From the NCBI RefSeq assembly GCF_014905175.1, contig NC_057792.1:9899101-9963100 (forward strand): a stretch of 64,000 nucleotides of DNA, in the 5' to 3' direction. The stretch is from Aphidius gifuensis. Its lineage: Eukaryota > Arthropoda > Insecta > Hymenoptera > Braconidae. Shown here in pieces: positions 45,163 to 55,806 of this stretch. The notes below the pieces were generated by a model, which saw only the letters and a list, made by a program, of their open reading frames with translations, was not told the DNA's origin and did no database searches. The first letter of the stretch is position 1, and every line of letters begins with the position of its first letter. A program made the position numbers and the translations under genes.

Positions 45163-45790
45163 ATTGTACGTCAATGTTGTGCGATCGGTTGCTTTCCCCA
45201 GAAATTCAGATCGTCGTTGAAAATGATCTACTGGTGCTGGTGTGAGCCAAATAAAACCAAGCTCAAGGTTATGTGAGGTAAGTTTATTTCTTCACATAAT
45301 TTTCTTTTTTCTGAAATTATTAGTTTACTAGTTAAAAAATATTGATATTCACAGATATATTTATGAAAATCCATTATGATGAATCTCAATATGAACAACA
45401 TCGTCAGGATGGCTCAAAAAAAATTAAAACCAAATGCAGTACCAACTTTGTTTGATGATGTTTTGATAGATTATTTGAGTAAAATCCACCAAAATAAAAG
45501 TAACGTGAGTAAGAATAAACATTGAATTTTAACTTATATTAAAGTTGTCTTGATAAAAAAATATTAATAGTTATTTTTTTTTAGTACATGATGTTAGTTG
45601 GACTCCATTTGAATCACTAAAGCAGTTGTCAACAATAAACTTAGGTAAATCTTTTTCCAGACCATTGCTTGATGTAATTATAGATGAATATACCACTGAC
45701 AACAAAAAGAGTTTATTCAAGTTACCAGGGTTTGAATTTATTAATTTAAATAATAGGTATCTAAATTCACGACCGCTATTGCCGTGGTAG
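45163..45790 (+). pseudogene. THAP-domain gene remnant, three exons
   Basis: Exon A (about 45163-45277) reads RQCCAIGCFPQKFRSS and ends at GTAAGT. Exon B (45355-45504) reads HYDESQYEQHRQDGSKK, then after a one-base shift LKPNAVPTLFDD, and ends at GTGAGT. Exon C (45585-45790) reads DVSWTPFESLKQLSTI and ends in TAG. The CxxxxC start and the AVPTLF end are signatures of the THAP zinc-coordinating DNA-binding domain. The C-x2-H pair is not intact, and exon B is frameshifted, so the gene is dead or the frame is expressed differently. THAP domains are common in P-element-like transposases and in host factors; the origin here is unknown. Confidence 0.65.
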
Positions 45791-46300
45791 GAGAAATAGT
45801 GGTGACGTCACACACTCACACATAAAAAAATATAAATTCTATATTATCAACGCGAACGTCAGACATATGATTCGTTTATCGGACAAAACGGAAAGTGTAA
45901 TATTGGGTATATTATTCAAAATCGTCAATAAGCGATACTTGCTATAGTTGTATAGACCTAGTTGGATACAAATAATATAGATCACTATTCACTAGTCATG
46001 TAATATATATTTTTTGCAGAATTAAATTAAGAACTATAAATTTTCCGTATTAAAAAGAAATTATAAAATGGATCCGCGTTTCGTGTATTGAAAAAGAAAC
46101 TTGAATACTTTTTTAGAATATTTAATATTTTTTTTTTTAATTTTTATTATATAAATTGGTAAAATTCGGAAGATTACCCTCCTTGTAGACCTCCATAGGT
46201 GCGTTCCGTGGCTACCCAGTCCATACTAACTTCAAAATAGGGACGAAAAAACTGAAAATCCTAATAATGCTAAGAGTTACTATGATACATCACTATAGTC
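45791..46300. other. No recognised feature
   Basis: Low-complexity AT-rich sequence plus GTGCGTTCCGTGGCTACCCA near 46200, whose reverse complement occurs beside the repeat at 50830; otherwise nothing supportable. Confidence 0.4.
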
Positions 46301-47554
46301 CATGAAGAATAGAGAACAGGAGGACGAACTCCGTAAGCTAAAAATGTGTATAAAAATCGACTCGTGAATTAGTTTTAAAATTTATACAAAGAGGGCGAAA
46401 TAGCGCTCTTGGACCACCCAACTGACAGCTGTGAGCTGCTGAGTGTGTATCGTTGTTTATCAATGTTTATTATTATTAACTAATAAATAAAGTAATCATT
46501 TTTATTATTTATTATTTTTTTACAAAATAATAAATAAAAATAATAATATTCATAATAAAAAAATTAATAATAAATTGTCAAGAACATAAAATTGATTAGT
46601 TATTACTCTTTAGATTACTCCAATGTAAACAATCTTGGTGTATAATGAAGATAAAATAAGTACATAGTTTTTTTTTTATATATATTCATAATAATATAAT
46701 AATAATAAAATAATGAAATTTAAGTCAAGAAATTAATGCATATAATTTTAATGATAATTACTATGAGTTTTAGGTATGGCTACTAAAATAGTATTCGGCT
46801 ATTGACATATATATAAAAAATAAACTTTAAAAATGTTTTTAAACTATAACAATATCAACTAATTTATTATATTAAAGGTAACTTACAATTATCTGTAAAT
46901 AACAAACTAAAACAAATAATGATTAACATAGTTCAAAATTTGTTTTTAAATCACTTTATTTTTGTTATTATTTGATAGATGCTAAATTGTTAATATTGGA
47001 GTCAATATTTTTTCAAAGCACTTATGAATTGAAATATAGAAAAAATTAATTCTAAAAATAACGAACATGTTTATACGAGTATTGTATTTCCGACAATATT
47101 ATTTTTTTTTTTTAAATTAATTTTAATCAAGATTTCTTTTTTGATATAAATTCAATTGATAAATATTTTTATTATTGAATCATGATCAACCTTGATTTTT
47201 TTAATTTTTTTTTATAATCATGTATACTTTCGCGCATACTTTTTCCGTAAAATTGTAATTTTTTTCTTTAATCTATTCAATATAATTGTTAAAAGTTATT
47301 AAATATATTGTTTAATAAAAAAAACATTAACTTCACACATTGATATGATAAACATAAACATTGCACCTACACATGTAAAGATACCGTTTCATATATTATC
47401 ACACGTACGTAACTACCACAACTAAAAGTGGTCCGAGCCTCGCAGCAGAGCTATCTACAGGCCAAAATAGAACTAATTCACCTTGTTAGTTTTTGTAGCG
47501 TTTTTGGCTCGATAGCCCCATTTTAGTTCGTCCTCCTGTTCTCTATTCTTCATG
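46301..47554. mobile_element. hAT-like MITE with CATGAAGAATAGAGAACAGG ends, TSD CTATAGTC
   Basis: 1,254 bp. Ends CATGAAGAATAGAGAACAGG, continuing AGGACGAACT, and the inverted counterpart AGTTCGTCCTCCTGTTCTCT. Flanks are CTATAGTC on both sides (46293-46300 and 47555-47562), an exact 8-bp duplication. The rest is AT-rich without a transposase. Related ends flank the MITE at 52959-54083. Confidence 0.9.
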
Positions 47555-47619
47555 CTATAGTCAGAGAGAAGGCCAGAGATTTATAAAAATTTGAAATATT
47601 AAGTATTACTATTTTTTTC

Positions 47620-48045
47620 AGGTTTAAGGCATGTAGCCACTAGCATAGTTTTTCGATGAAGTTCTATGCCATAGCACTTGTGTCACCATATCTCACTAGC
47701 AATATACTAGAAAATAGCCACTGAGGACTATGTTAAAAAAATGCTGCACGCAGCATTTTCAGCATAGAACCGCTAACTTCACACTAGTTTTTTTTGATCC
47801 AGCCAACATTAAAAATACAACAACAATGGTTAGCGTTGTTAATAAATTTGTTTGATTATATTTACACATGTATAGTACATATATATAATGATTGCCTGTC
47901 AAATTACAAATTGTCAACAAATAAGAAAGGTTATATTTTTATTCATCTTTTATGTGTTTGAAAGCAAGTTGGTACAGCTGAAACAATTCCAAGAAACGAT
48001 TAAAACGCCGCCGTACAGCCGTTATTCCTAGCGAAAATGGCGACA
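47620..48045. mobile_element. Truncated copy of the GCTTGTGGCCACTAGCATAG family
   Basis: From GGCATGTAGCCACTAGCATA through AAAATGCTGCACGCAGCATT to AACGATTAAAACGCCGCCGT it matches the element at 53124-53597 in inverted orientation, but the far end is missing. Confidence 0.65.
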
Positions 48046-48595
48046 CCGATCCGACAGTCGGTTTGTGCACTGATCTCATACAAAAACGACACGAAACCGA
48101 CACACGACTATAAGAATTTCTGAGTCACAAAAAAAAATAGTAAGAAGCATTTAAAAAATAAAATATTATGTCTTAAAATTTCTAAATAATATTCTCACAA
48201 CTTAAGACACATTAGAATTTTTTTTAAATAATTTTTTTATTGAAAAAACTCAATTCCATTTATGTATTAAAAGTGAGGTTAGCTGTCAGAATCATCTGTA
48301 CACGACTGTGAGATTTTACAATTCTCACACAATTCCGACACACGACTGTGAGAATTGTAAATCCGACAGACGTACGACAGTATATTTTTATTTTGTATTT
48401 AATATAAAAAAAAGCATTTTATTAATAAAAATTTTTGTTCAATATTAAAGTTATAATATTTTAATAATTTTAGGCATATTAAGTTTTTATTTTTTGAATA
48501 AATTTTGACAAAAAAAAAAAATTGTTATTAATAAAATGCTCTTTTTTTATATTAAATACAAAATAAAAATATACTGTCGTACGTCTGTCGGATTT
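48046..48595. repeat. Palindromic repeat with CGACAGACGTACGACAGTAT arms
   Basis: Arms at about 48362-48420 and 48535-48594 are reverse complements (TACGACAGTATATTTTTATT, then TGTATTTAATATAAAAAAAAGC). To the left lie further CACACGACTGTGAGAATT repeats. No ORF. Confidence 0.7.
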
Positions 48596-48972
48596 GTGTC
48601 AATCCTTTGATAAAAAATTTTTTTTCGTTTTCAATTTCGCCCTGTAATACCGGCCAAAATTTTATAGGAAAAAGCTGTTTCGTGTAGTGGCAGTACTGGC
48701 ACATGACATTATTTTTTTTGGCTTCCAATTATTAGATGGATAACTGTTCAATGTTTATATCAAACTGAAATAAATAGAAAATTGACTTGTTGTGATTGTT
48801 TGTTATTGTCACATAGCTCATACCACACATTATCGTAAACTGTAAAGGCTGGAATATTGGATAGAGAAATTTATCTTTTTTGTCGTTTTTTCTGTTTCTA
48901 GTTTTTAGTCAGTATTACAGGGCGAAATTGCAAAACGAAAAAAATTTTATATTAAAGGAATGCGCCCCATAA
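48596..48972. mobile_element. Truncated copy of the GGGTGCATTCCTTTAATAAA family (family C)
   Basis: Contains TTCGCCCTGTAATACCGGCC, TAAAATTTT and the right end ATTAAAGGAATGCGCCCC. The left end is decayed (AATCCTTTGATAAAAAA). Same internal sequence as 50856-51887 and 59478-60214. Confidence 0.75.
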
Positions 48973-49023
48973 CAAAGGATCAAAATATTTCCAAACTCCA
49001 CCATTTTGAAGTTCGTACGGACT

Positions 49024-49474
49024 GCAGTCCAATTCACTGCACCCGTATTCACGGGGCAAAATTGTTCTCATTAGGGCTTTTTTTTCCGCTGATGGCGCTT
49101 GACAAAATTTTTTTTATATAGATTTCATATAGAAAGGCTTCACAAACGCCACCATCGGAAAAAAAACGCCCTAATGAGAACATCCTCTGAATACGGGTGC
49201 TGCACCCGATGGCGGCGCTTGTGAACTTTTTATATAGATTTATATAGATTTTACATAGAAAAGCTTCACAAGCGCCACCATCGGAAAAAAAAAGTCTTAA
49301 TGAGAACATCCTCTGAATACGGGTGCAGGGCTAATTTTTTACAATTTAGGGCTATTTTTCGCCGCTGATGGCGCTTGTAAAATTTTTTTTATATAGATTT
49401 TACATACAAAAGCTTCACAAGCGCCGCCAGTGGAGGAAAAAGCTTTAAATTGTAACGCCTTGTGAATTGGACTG
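49024..49474. mobile_element. Family-B MITE with family-A MITEs inserted in it
   Basis: CAGTCCAATTCAC at 49024 is followed at once by CTG and a CACCCG-type element (49039-49199), then a shortened second CACCCG element, and finally the rest of the family-B sequence (TTTTTTACAATTTAGGGC to GAATTGGACTG, ending 49474). Family-A interiors repeat GATGGTGGCGCTTGTGAAGC in both orientations. The small minus-strand frames here are MITE sequence. Confidence 0.75.
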
Positions 49475-49484
49475 CTGCACCCGT

Positions 49485-50389
49485 CAGTGTTGGGTAATTC
49501 GACGATTTTCGGGGTATCATACAATCATACGTATGATACGTATCATACTACATAAAGTGTATGGTAGTTGAAAGTGCCCTCTTTTTTTATAAAATGAACT
49601 AAATGATTTATCAAACTCTCACTCACACCACTGTACACAGCTGTCAAACTTTTTTTTTTATTACACGATAAATAATAAATAAATTCATCAACTTGTATAA
49701 AAAGTTTTATTAGAATTAAAACATTATACGAGAAAATGATTGAACAGTTATTATTATGACTTCTTTAAAAAATTGACTCATGAGTTCGCCTGGATTATAT
49801 TCAAGTATGCTAATATGATGAAAGAGGTCAACTTGGCAAATAGGTCTCCCAGATTAATATATTACGTTTCTCATGAAGAACGACAGGGAAAATATATTTG
49901 TGATATTAAGTGATTATTGAGTTGAATTATCTGTGTGATTATAATCTCATAATTACTGTATTTATTATTTTTTTTTTGCAAGCTAATGAAACTATCTTTT
50001 TTCTTGGCATTTCATGATGTTCCTTAGAACTTGTCAAAACCCTCCTTGCCCACATATCATGGCTATTATCTCATTTTTTTATTGTAATTTTTGAGATTAT
50101 TCAAGTAAAATACACACAATCATTTTTCGTTAGTTGATTTATTAATGAATATTAATAAATTCTTGAGATTACATATTATGTTGGATGTTAACATATTGTT
50201 TTTGGGCGCCAAATATGTGTATAATGGCGGATAGGCAAAATGGCGTCAGTAAAATAGTTTAAAAAGTGAAATGTAGAGGCGCTCTTAATGTATGATACAT
50301 GGCGTATGATAATGGAGATGTATCATACTGTATGATACAGTGTATGATACTGCTGTATGATACACCGGTATCATACCTACCCAACACTG
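49485..50389. mobile_element. hAT-type element with CAGTGTTGGGTA ends, TSD GCACCCGT
   Basis: 905 bp starting CAGTGTTGGGTAATTCGACG and ending CCTACCCAACACTG. The flanks are GCACCCGT on both sides (49477-49484 and 50390-50397). The duplicated target is itself the terminus of a family-A MITE. CAGTGTTGG-type ends are typical of hAT elements. Repeated GTATGATAC palindromes lie just inside both ends (49518-49560 and 50290-50375), likely subterminal binding motifs. No transposase. Confidence 0.92.
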
Positions 50390-50829
50390 GCACCCGTATT
50401 CAGAGGATGTTCTCATTAGGGCGTTTTTTTTTCGATGGTGGCGTTTGTGAAGCTTTTCTATGTGATATATAAAAAAAATTTCGTCAAGCGACATCAGCGG
50501 AAAAAAAAGCCCTAATGAGAACAATTTTGCCTCGTGAATACGGGTGCCGCACCCGTATTCACAGGGCATTACAATTTAGGGCTTTTTTCATCCACCGGTG
50601 ACGCTCGTGGAGCTTTTATATGTAAAATCTATATAAAAAAAAATTTATAAGCGCCATCAGTGGCAAAAAAAAGCTCTAAATTGTATAAAATTTGCCCTGT
50701 GAATACGGGTGCTGCAGTCCAATTCACAGGGCATTACAATTTAGGGCTTTTTTTCACCACTCACGGCGCTTGTGAAGCTTTTGTATGTAAGCCCTAAATT
50801 GTAAAAAATTTGCCCTGTGAATTGGACTG
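50390..50829. mobile_element. Three adjacent A/B MITEs, one of them a hybrid
   Basis: 50391-50545: rest of the family-A MITE interrupted by the hAT element. About 50549-50709: a hybrid with CACCCGTATTCACAGGGCAT ends (family A terminus) but the TTACAATTTAGGGC interior of family B. 50713-50829: a short family-B copy with CAGTCCAATTCACAGGGCAT ends. The elements abut with only CTG or CCG between them, so new copies inserted at the ends of older ones. Confidence 0.82.
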
Positions 50830-50855
50830 CTGGATAGCCACGGAACGCACCCCAT

Positions 50856-51887
50856 GGGTGCATTCCTTTAATAAAAATTTTTTTTTCGTTTTGCAATTTC
50901 GCCCTGTAATACCGACTAAAAACTAAAAACAGAAACAACGACAAAAGTGATAAAACTAGCTGTGTTCGATGGTCGTCTCGGCTCAGTTCCGTCTCACTTA
51001 CGGCTCACTTATGGCGCTAGCGACGTACGGTTGTTTGAAGAACTACAAAGGCACAAAATCTCAATTGATCTCAATACAGGTGCCTATCTATATCATCACT
51101 GTATCAATGCCCTAATAAATATTGTTGATTGACGAAATGACGATTGTTGTTGTTGTTCGTTGTCGTTTCAAAATTTATTGTTATTTATTAAAACTTTAAT
51201 TTTGTAATAACAAAATGAGTTCATAATATTATTTTGATTGTTTTCATCTATTTCCTATGTATGAAAGATAAAAAATTATTGTTCAATAGCACAGATAATA
51301 ATTCCATCTCCAAAATTTGTATTTTCATTTTTATTTCTTTCATTCACTATTTGCTCTCACCTGAATTATATTTTCTATATTCATTTTGACTATATATTTA
51401 TCAACTCATTGTAATAGATTATTATGATGACACTGTTTGCATAAAGTAAATAAACAATATTTATTGAAGCATTGATACAGTGATGATATAGATAAGCACC
51501 TGTATTGAGATTTTGTGCCTTTGTAGTTCCTCAAACAACCGTACGTCGCTAGCGCCATAAGTGAGCCGTAAGTGAGACGGAACTGAGCCGAGACGACCAT
51601 CGAACACAGCTTTTCTCTATGCAATATTCCAGGCTTTACAGTTTACGATAATGTGTGGTACGAGCTATGTGACAATAACAAACAATCACAACAAGTCAAT
51701 TTTTCATTTATTTCAGTTTGATATTAACATTGAACAGTTATCCATCTAATAATTGGAAGCCAAAAAAAATAATGTCATGTGCCTGTACTGCCACTACAAG
51801 AAACAGCTTTTTCCTATAAAATTTTGGCCGGTATTACAGGGCGAAATTGCAAAACGAAAAAAAAATTTTTATTAAAGGAATGCACCC
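50856..51887. mobile_element. Family-C element GGGTGCATTCC, 3-bp TSD CAT, with nested foldback
   Basis: GGGTGCATTCCTTTAATAAA at the left and TATTAAAGGAATGCACCC at the right. The flanks are CAT (50853-50855, 51888-51890). The internal TTCGCCCTGTAATACCG and GCCAAAATTTTATAGGAA parts are shared with the other two copies. A foldback element is nested at 50958-51611. Confidence 0.85.
50958..51611. mobile_element. Foldback element with arms of about 150 bp (AGCTGTGTTCGATGGTCGTC)
   Basis: Left arm AGCTGTGTTCGATGGTCGTC through CTCAATACAGGTGC to about 51112. Right arm 51468-51611 is the reverse complement with few differences. The arms hold GGCGCTAGCGACGTACGGTT. Inserted in a family-C element whose unoccupied sequence at about 60115 (reversed) gives the empty site. 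No clear target duplication. Confidence 0.8.
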
Positions 51888-51907
51888 CATGTCGTCTATT
51901 TTCTTTG

Positions 51908-51910
<3 letters not shown>

Positions 51911-51979
<69 letters not shown>
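51911..51979. repeat. (GT)n microsatellite
   Basis: About 34 uninterrupted GT dinucleotides between CTTTGAACT and ACATATTAAAG. Confidence 0.98.
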
Positions 51980-51981
<2 letters not shown>

Positions 51982-51993
51982 ATATTAAAGATG

Positions 51994-52503
51994 ATCTTAA
52001 TAGAAGATTAAAATAATAAAAATACATAAACAAATGATTAATTATAAAAAAAATAAAATACATATTAAGCTTTGTTACATATTTTTTTTAACTTATTTTT
52101 CTTTTTTTTTTTTTTTTATTCTATAATTTGCTCATTAAAAACTCAATGTACCAAACATTGTATTGCATCCAGTGCAATATTTATATTGTTCTTTATATAG
52201 CTAAACTTCTAGTTTGTTAACTAAATATGTAAAAATTTCTTTTATTTTTTCTAATTGTTTTTTGTGAAAAAGTAAAAGATCAATTTCTAATTATGTTGCA
52301 ACATCTATAAATACGAACTATCAAATAATATTTTTAAAGTTTTTATTCATGATTAATGTCACTTTTAAGCATGCCATACATAAATAATTAACAGTACAAT
52401 AATAATAATATGACGGACACACAGATTTACACACATGCAAACAAGATGGCCACCGATAGTCTGCGCAGTAGATTTTTATTTTCGTCCGAGAAATGGATAT
52501 ACC
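51994..52503. mobile_element. Truncated inverted copy of the hAT-like MITE at 43685-44379
   Basis: Matches the reverse complement of 43700-44240: ATACATATTAAGCTTTGTTA, ACATTGTATTGCATCCAGTG and ACACATGCAAACAAGATGGC with substitutions. It is cut at the right by a family-B MITE starting at 52505, and its left terminus is replaced near the GT microsatellite. Confidence 0.8.
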
Positions 52504-52958
52504 TGCAGTCCAATTCACAGGGCAAATTTTTTACAATTTAGGGCTCTATTTTGCTGGTGATGGCGCTTGTAAAATTTTTTTTATACAGATTTCACCATAT
52601 ATTTAATATTACTATATTGCGCATCGCCTATGCTTCCCATACGTGGGCTGTTCGGCACCCGTATTCACGGGGCAAAATTGTTTTCATTAGGGCTTTTTTT
52701 CCCGCTGATGGCGCTTGACAAAATTTTTTTTATATAGATTTCACATAGAAAAGCTCCACAAACGCCACAATCGGAAAAAAAACGCCCTAATGAGAACATC
52801 CTCTGAATACGGGTGCAGGGCATTACAATTTAGGGCTTTTTTCCTCCACTGACGGCGCTTGTGAAGTATATAAAATCTATATAAAAAAAATTTTACAGGC
52901 GCCATCAGCGGCAAAAAATAGCCCTAAATTGTAAAAAATTTGCCCTGTGAATTGGACT
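52504..52958. mobile_element. Cluster of truncated A and B MITEs
   Basis: 52505-52590 is a family-B left end, broken off after AAATTTTTTTTATACAGATT. 52656-52815 is a complete family-A element (CACCCGTATTCACGGGGCAA to CTGAATACGGGTG). 52816-52958 is a family-B copy lacking its first 12 bases, ending ATTGGACT. The last 8 bases became the target of the next hAT-like element. Confidence 0.75.
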
Positions 52959-53123
52959 CAAGAAGACTAGAAATACAGGAGGACGAACTTGTCTCAAAAA
53001 ACCGTATTGCTATACGGTCGCCGCATAATTGAGGGGCGCTAGTAGTAACACGGTAACGTGCGCGACTTGTATCGCTTTTTTTTTACAATGCGCACAATGC
53101 AAACATACTCTGACAAACACTAA

Positions 53124-53597
53124 AGGCTTGTGGCCACTAGCATAGTTTTTCGACCAAGTTCTATGCCATAGCGCTATGGAAGGAAAAGTTCACATATGAC
53201 GGCTATAGGGCGGCGTTTTAATCGTTTCTTGAAATTGTTGCAGCTGTACCAACTTGCTTACAAACACATAAAAGATAAATAAAAATATAACCTTTTTTAT
53301 TTGTTGACAATTCGATATTTTGACAGTCAATCATTATATATATGTACTATACATGTGTAAATATAAACAAAGAAATTTATTAACAACGCTAACCATTGTT
53401 GTTGTATTTTTTTAATGTTGGCTGTATCAAAAAAAACTAGTGTGAAGTTAGCGGTTCTATGCTGAAAATGCTGCATGCAGCATTTTTTCAACATAGTCCT
53501 CGGCGGCCATTTTCTAGTAAGTTTCCAGTTAGATATAGTGACACAAGTGCTATGGCATAGAACTTGGTCGAAAAACTATGCTAGTGGCCACAAGCCT
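53124..53597. mobile_element. MITE GCTTGTGGCCACTAGCATAG, TSD TAA
   Basis: Starts AGGCTTGTGGCCACTAGCAT and ends with the inverse, ATGCTAGTGGCCACAAGCCT. The ends extend through TAGTTTTTCGACCAAGTTCT on both sides. TAA flanks both sides (53121-53123, 53598-53600), consistent with PIF/Harbinger-type insertion. The interior is AT-rich with GCTGCATGCAGC. Confidence 0.85.
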
Positions 53598-53767
53598 TAA
53601 TAGAGCATTATACACATGATGTTTGTTAGAGTATATTGTGCGCATTGTAAAAAAAAAGCGATACAAGTCGCGCACGTTACCGTGGTACTACTAGCGCCCC
53701 TCAATTTTGCGGCGACCATATAGCGATACGGTTTTTATATACAGGCGAGATAGGGAGTAAGTCCTCC

Positions 53768-54065
53768 TGCACCCGTATTCAGAGGATGTTCTCATTAGGG
53801 CTTTTTTTTTCTGATGGCGGCGCTTGTGAACTTTTTATATAGATTTTACATAGAAAAGCTTCACAAGCGCCACCATCGGAAAAAACTCCTAATCAACACC
53901 GTATTCAGAGGATGTTCTCATTAGGGCGTTTTTTTTCCGATGGTGGCGTTTGTGGAGCTTTTCTATGTGAAATCTATATAACAAAAAATTTTGTCAAGCG
54001 CCATCAGCGGAAAAAAATAGCCCTAATGAGAACAATTTTGCCCCGTGAATACGGGTGCGGGTGCA
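53768..54065. mobile_element. Two overlapping family-A MITEs nested in the hAT-like element
   Basis: CACCCGTATTCAGAGGATGT follows CTCCTG at 53768. A second GTATTCAGAGGATGTTCTCA begins near 53901 and the unit ends GTGAATACGGGTG with a duplicated CGGGTG. CAG follows, restoring the CTGCAG-like target of the host element. The 93-aa frame at 53912-54193 is MITE sequence. Confidence 0.7.
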
Positions 54066-54138
54066 GTATTTCTAGTCTTCTTGATTGGACTGTTGAATAC
54101 GGGTGCATGGAGGGAAAAACTCAGATCCAAACATTCAG

Positions 54139-54301
54139 CAGTCCAATTCACGGGGCAAATTTTTTACAATTTAGGGCTTTTTTTTGCCGCTGATGGCGCT
54201 TGTAAAAATTTTTTTTATATAGATTTTACATACAAAAGCTTCACAAGCGCTGTGAGTGGTGAAAAAAAGCCCTAAATTGTAATGCCTTGTGAATTGGACT
54301 G
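54139..54301. mobile_element. CAGTCC MITE (family B), TSD CAG
   Basis: CAGTCCAATTCACGGGGCAA to CTTGTGAATTGGACTG, flanked by CAG (54136-54138 and 54302-54304). It ends only about 60 bp upstream of the start codon of the NFATC2IP-like gene, so it probably lies in its promoter or 5' leader. Confidence 0.85.
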
Positions 54302-54360
54302 CAGTAAATAGCTCGCCTAGCAGTAACGCATTGACATTTGACAGTAACGTCCATCAACAA

Positions 54361-55806
54361 ATGTTTCATATGTCGTCGATACCAGTATACGACGATGAAG
54401 ATGGTGAACTCTACATTAATGCTGCTGCACGTTTGAAATGTTCGTTTTTCATATATACTTAAATATCATTTACGAAATACGACTTCAGCTTTTAACTGCT
54501 TTACTTAGTAATAGTAACTATTTAGTACAAGTACCTATCTAATTGTTCAATTTTTTTTACAGCGTACAAATCTCAGCGCCATAAGGAAAAAGATAAATCT
54601 TTAGATGACGACAATAATTATCTTTCAAACCGGTATATGATTTGATTTGACTTTTTGTATCATAATAAAATCATTTACTAGATATTACTTTTTCAGAGAA
54701 ACCGATAACTCACTTGTTAACTCAAAACAGTCAGAAACGTTCCAGGATAACTCCAATAAATTGGTTTGAGACGAATTATATCTTTTTCACTTTTAAGATT
54801 TCTTTGTAGTTATGCGTAATAATATTATGGTTTTTCAGACTGATTTGTGTGATGTCAATCGTAATAACGATTCTGTTATCCGAAATGCATGTCCTAATAT
54901 AACTAACAGTTTTGAAACTGTTGACTTGGACGAATATAATGATTCTGATAACGATATTTCTGTTGATACTCTTGACACAATTCGAATAACAGTAAGATGG
55001 AGGTCGCGACATATAGAACACATCGAGCTTGCGATGGTAAGAATTTTCTATCAACACGAGATCTCTCCTAAAAAGTATTTTAATCGAAATTGTGAACAAT
55101 TTCATCAGTTCTTTTTTGGAAATTTTGAGTCTCACTAGAAGTTTCTGTATTGAGAAAAACTAAAATTAATTATAATTCTTATGACTAAATGAAAATGTTC
55201 TTGGAATAAATTTTTATTATTGTTCCAATGATATATTATATTACTATTCAAATAATATTTTAATTTCTCTTTGTTATAGGATGATCCTTTTTCAGAAGTT
55301 TTTAAGCATTTTGCAAATGTAGAAAATGTTTCTCAAACTCAAGTCTTACTTCTAAAAAAAGATGTCCCAATTAAAAATACAGACACGCCTTCATCTTTGG
55401 GTTTATCCATTACTGATGTACTTGGTAATAATGTATTTTACTTTATACATGTATACATTACATATACTGTACACATTACTTTATTCAATTATGTCTATGG
55501 TTTTCAGAGGGTGGTATAGTCAACGTGGATGCTATACAAACTTTAGAGTTTGAGAATAAGAATTACGAGTTGGATTCATCAAGTTGCAAAATTAAAATTC
55601 AATTGTCAGGAAAACAATCGCTTACATATCAAATGAAACGAAATGAACGATTTTTACAATTAGCTCAGTATTGTGCTGATAAGCTAAACTTGGGTCTTTC
55701 AAAAATGAAATTCTATTTTGATGGAGAACGGATTCAAGATGAAGATACTCCTCAAGATTTAGATATCGATGATGAAGCTTGTATAGATCTTCAAATAGTG
55801 TCTTGA
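54361..55806 (+). CDS. NFATC2IP: NFATC2IP/Rad60-like protein with two SUMO-like domains, 6 exons
   Basis: Host-type gene. Exons placed by hand: 54361-54439, 54563-54632, 54697-54763, 54839-55036, 55280-55424 and 55508-55806. Introns are GT-AG, total 858 nt, 285 aa, no internal stop. The N-terminus is acidic (SSIPVYDDEDGELY). Residues about 120-190 form a first ubiquitin-like fold beginning ITVRWRSRHIEHIELAM. The last 75 residues form a clear SUMO-like domain: IKIQLSGKQSLTYQMKRNE, then MKFYFDGERIQDEDTPQDL and ending IDLQIVS without a C-terminal Gly-Gly, so it is not conjugated. This layout is that of NFATC2IP (NIP45), Rad60 and Esc2, which bind the SUMO-conjugating enzyme in the nucleus and act in genome stability. 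It is shorter than vertebrate NFATC2IP. The second ATG at 54370 could also be used, and the first donor (GTTCGT) is unusual, so exon 1 is the weak point. Confidence 0.8.

Larger units (their letters stand above)
52959..54083. mobile_element. hAT-like MITE with CAAGAAGACTAGAAATACAG ends, TSD ATTGGACT
   Basis: Starts CAAGAAGACTAGAAATACAG then GAGGACGAACTT, and ends TATTTCTAGTCTTCTTG. Flanks ATTGGACT occur at 52951-52958 and 54084-54091, an exact 8-bp duplication. Just inside, GGTAACGTGCGCGACTTGTA is mirrored at the right, so the arms are long. Two later insertions sit in it: 53124-53597 (TAA duplication) and family-A MITEs near its right end (about 53768-54065). Confidence 0.9.

Noticed and set aside
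50961..51611. Two divergent 61-72-aa ORFs in the GGCGCTAGCGACGTACGG arms
   Set aside because: They are the two arms of a foldback element read in opposite directions, with no similarity to known proteins.
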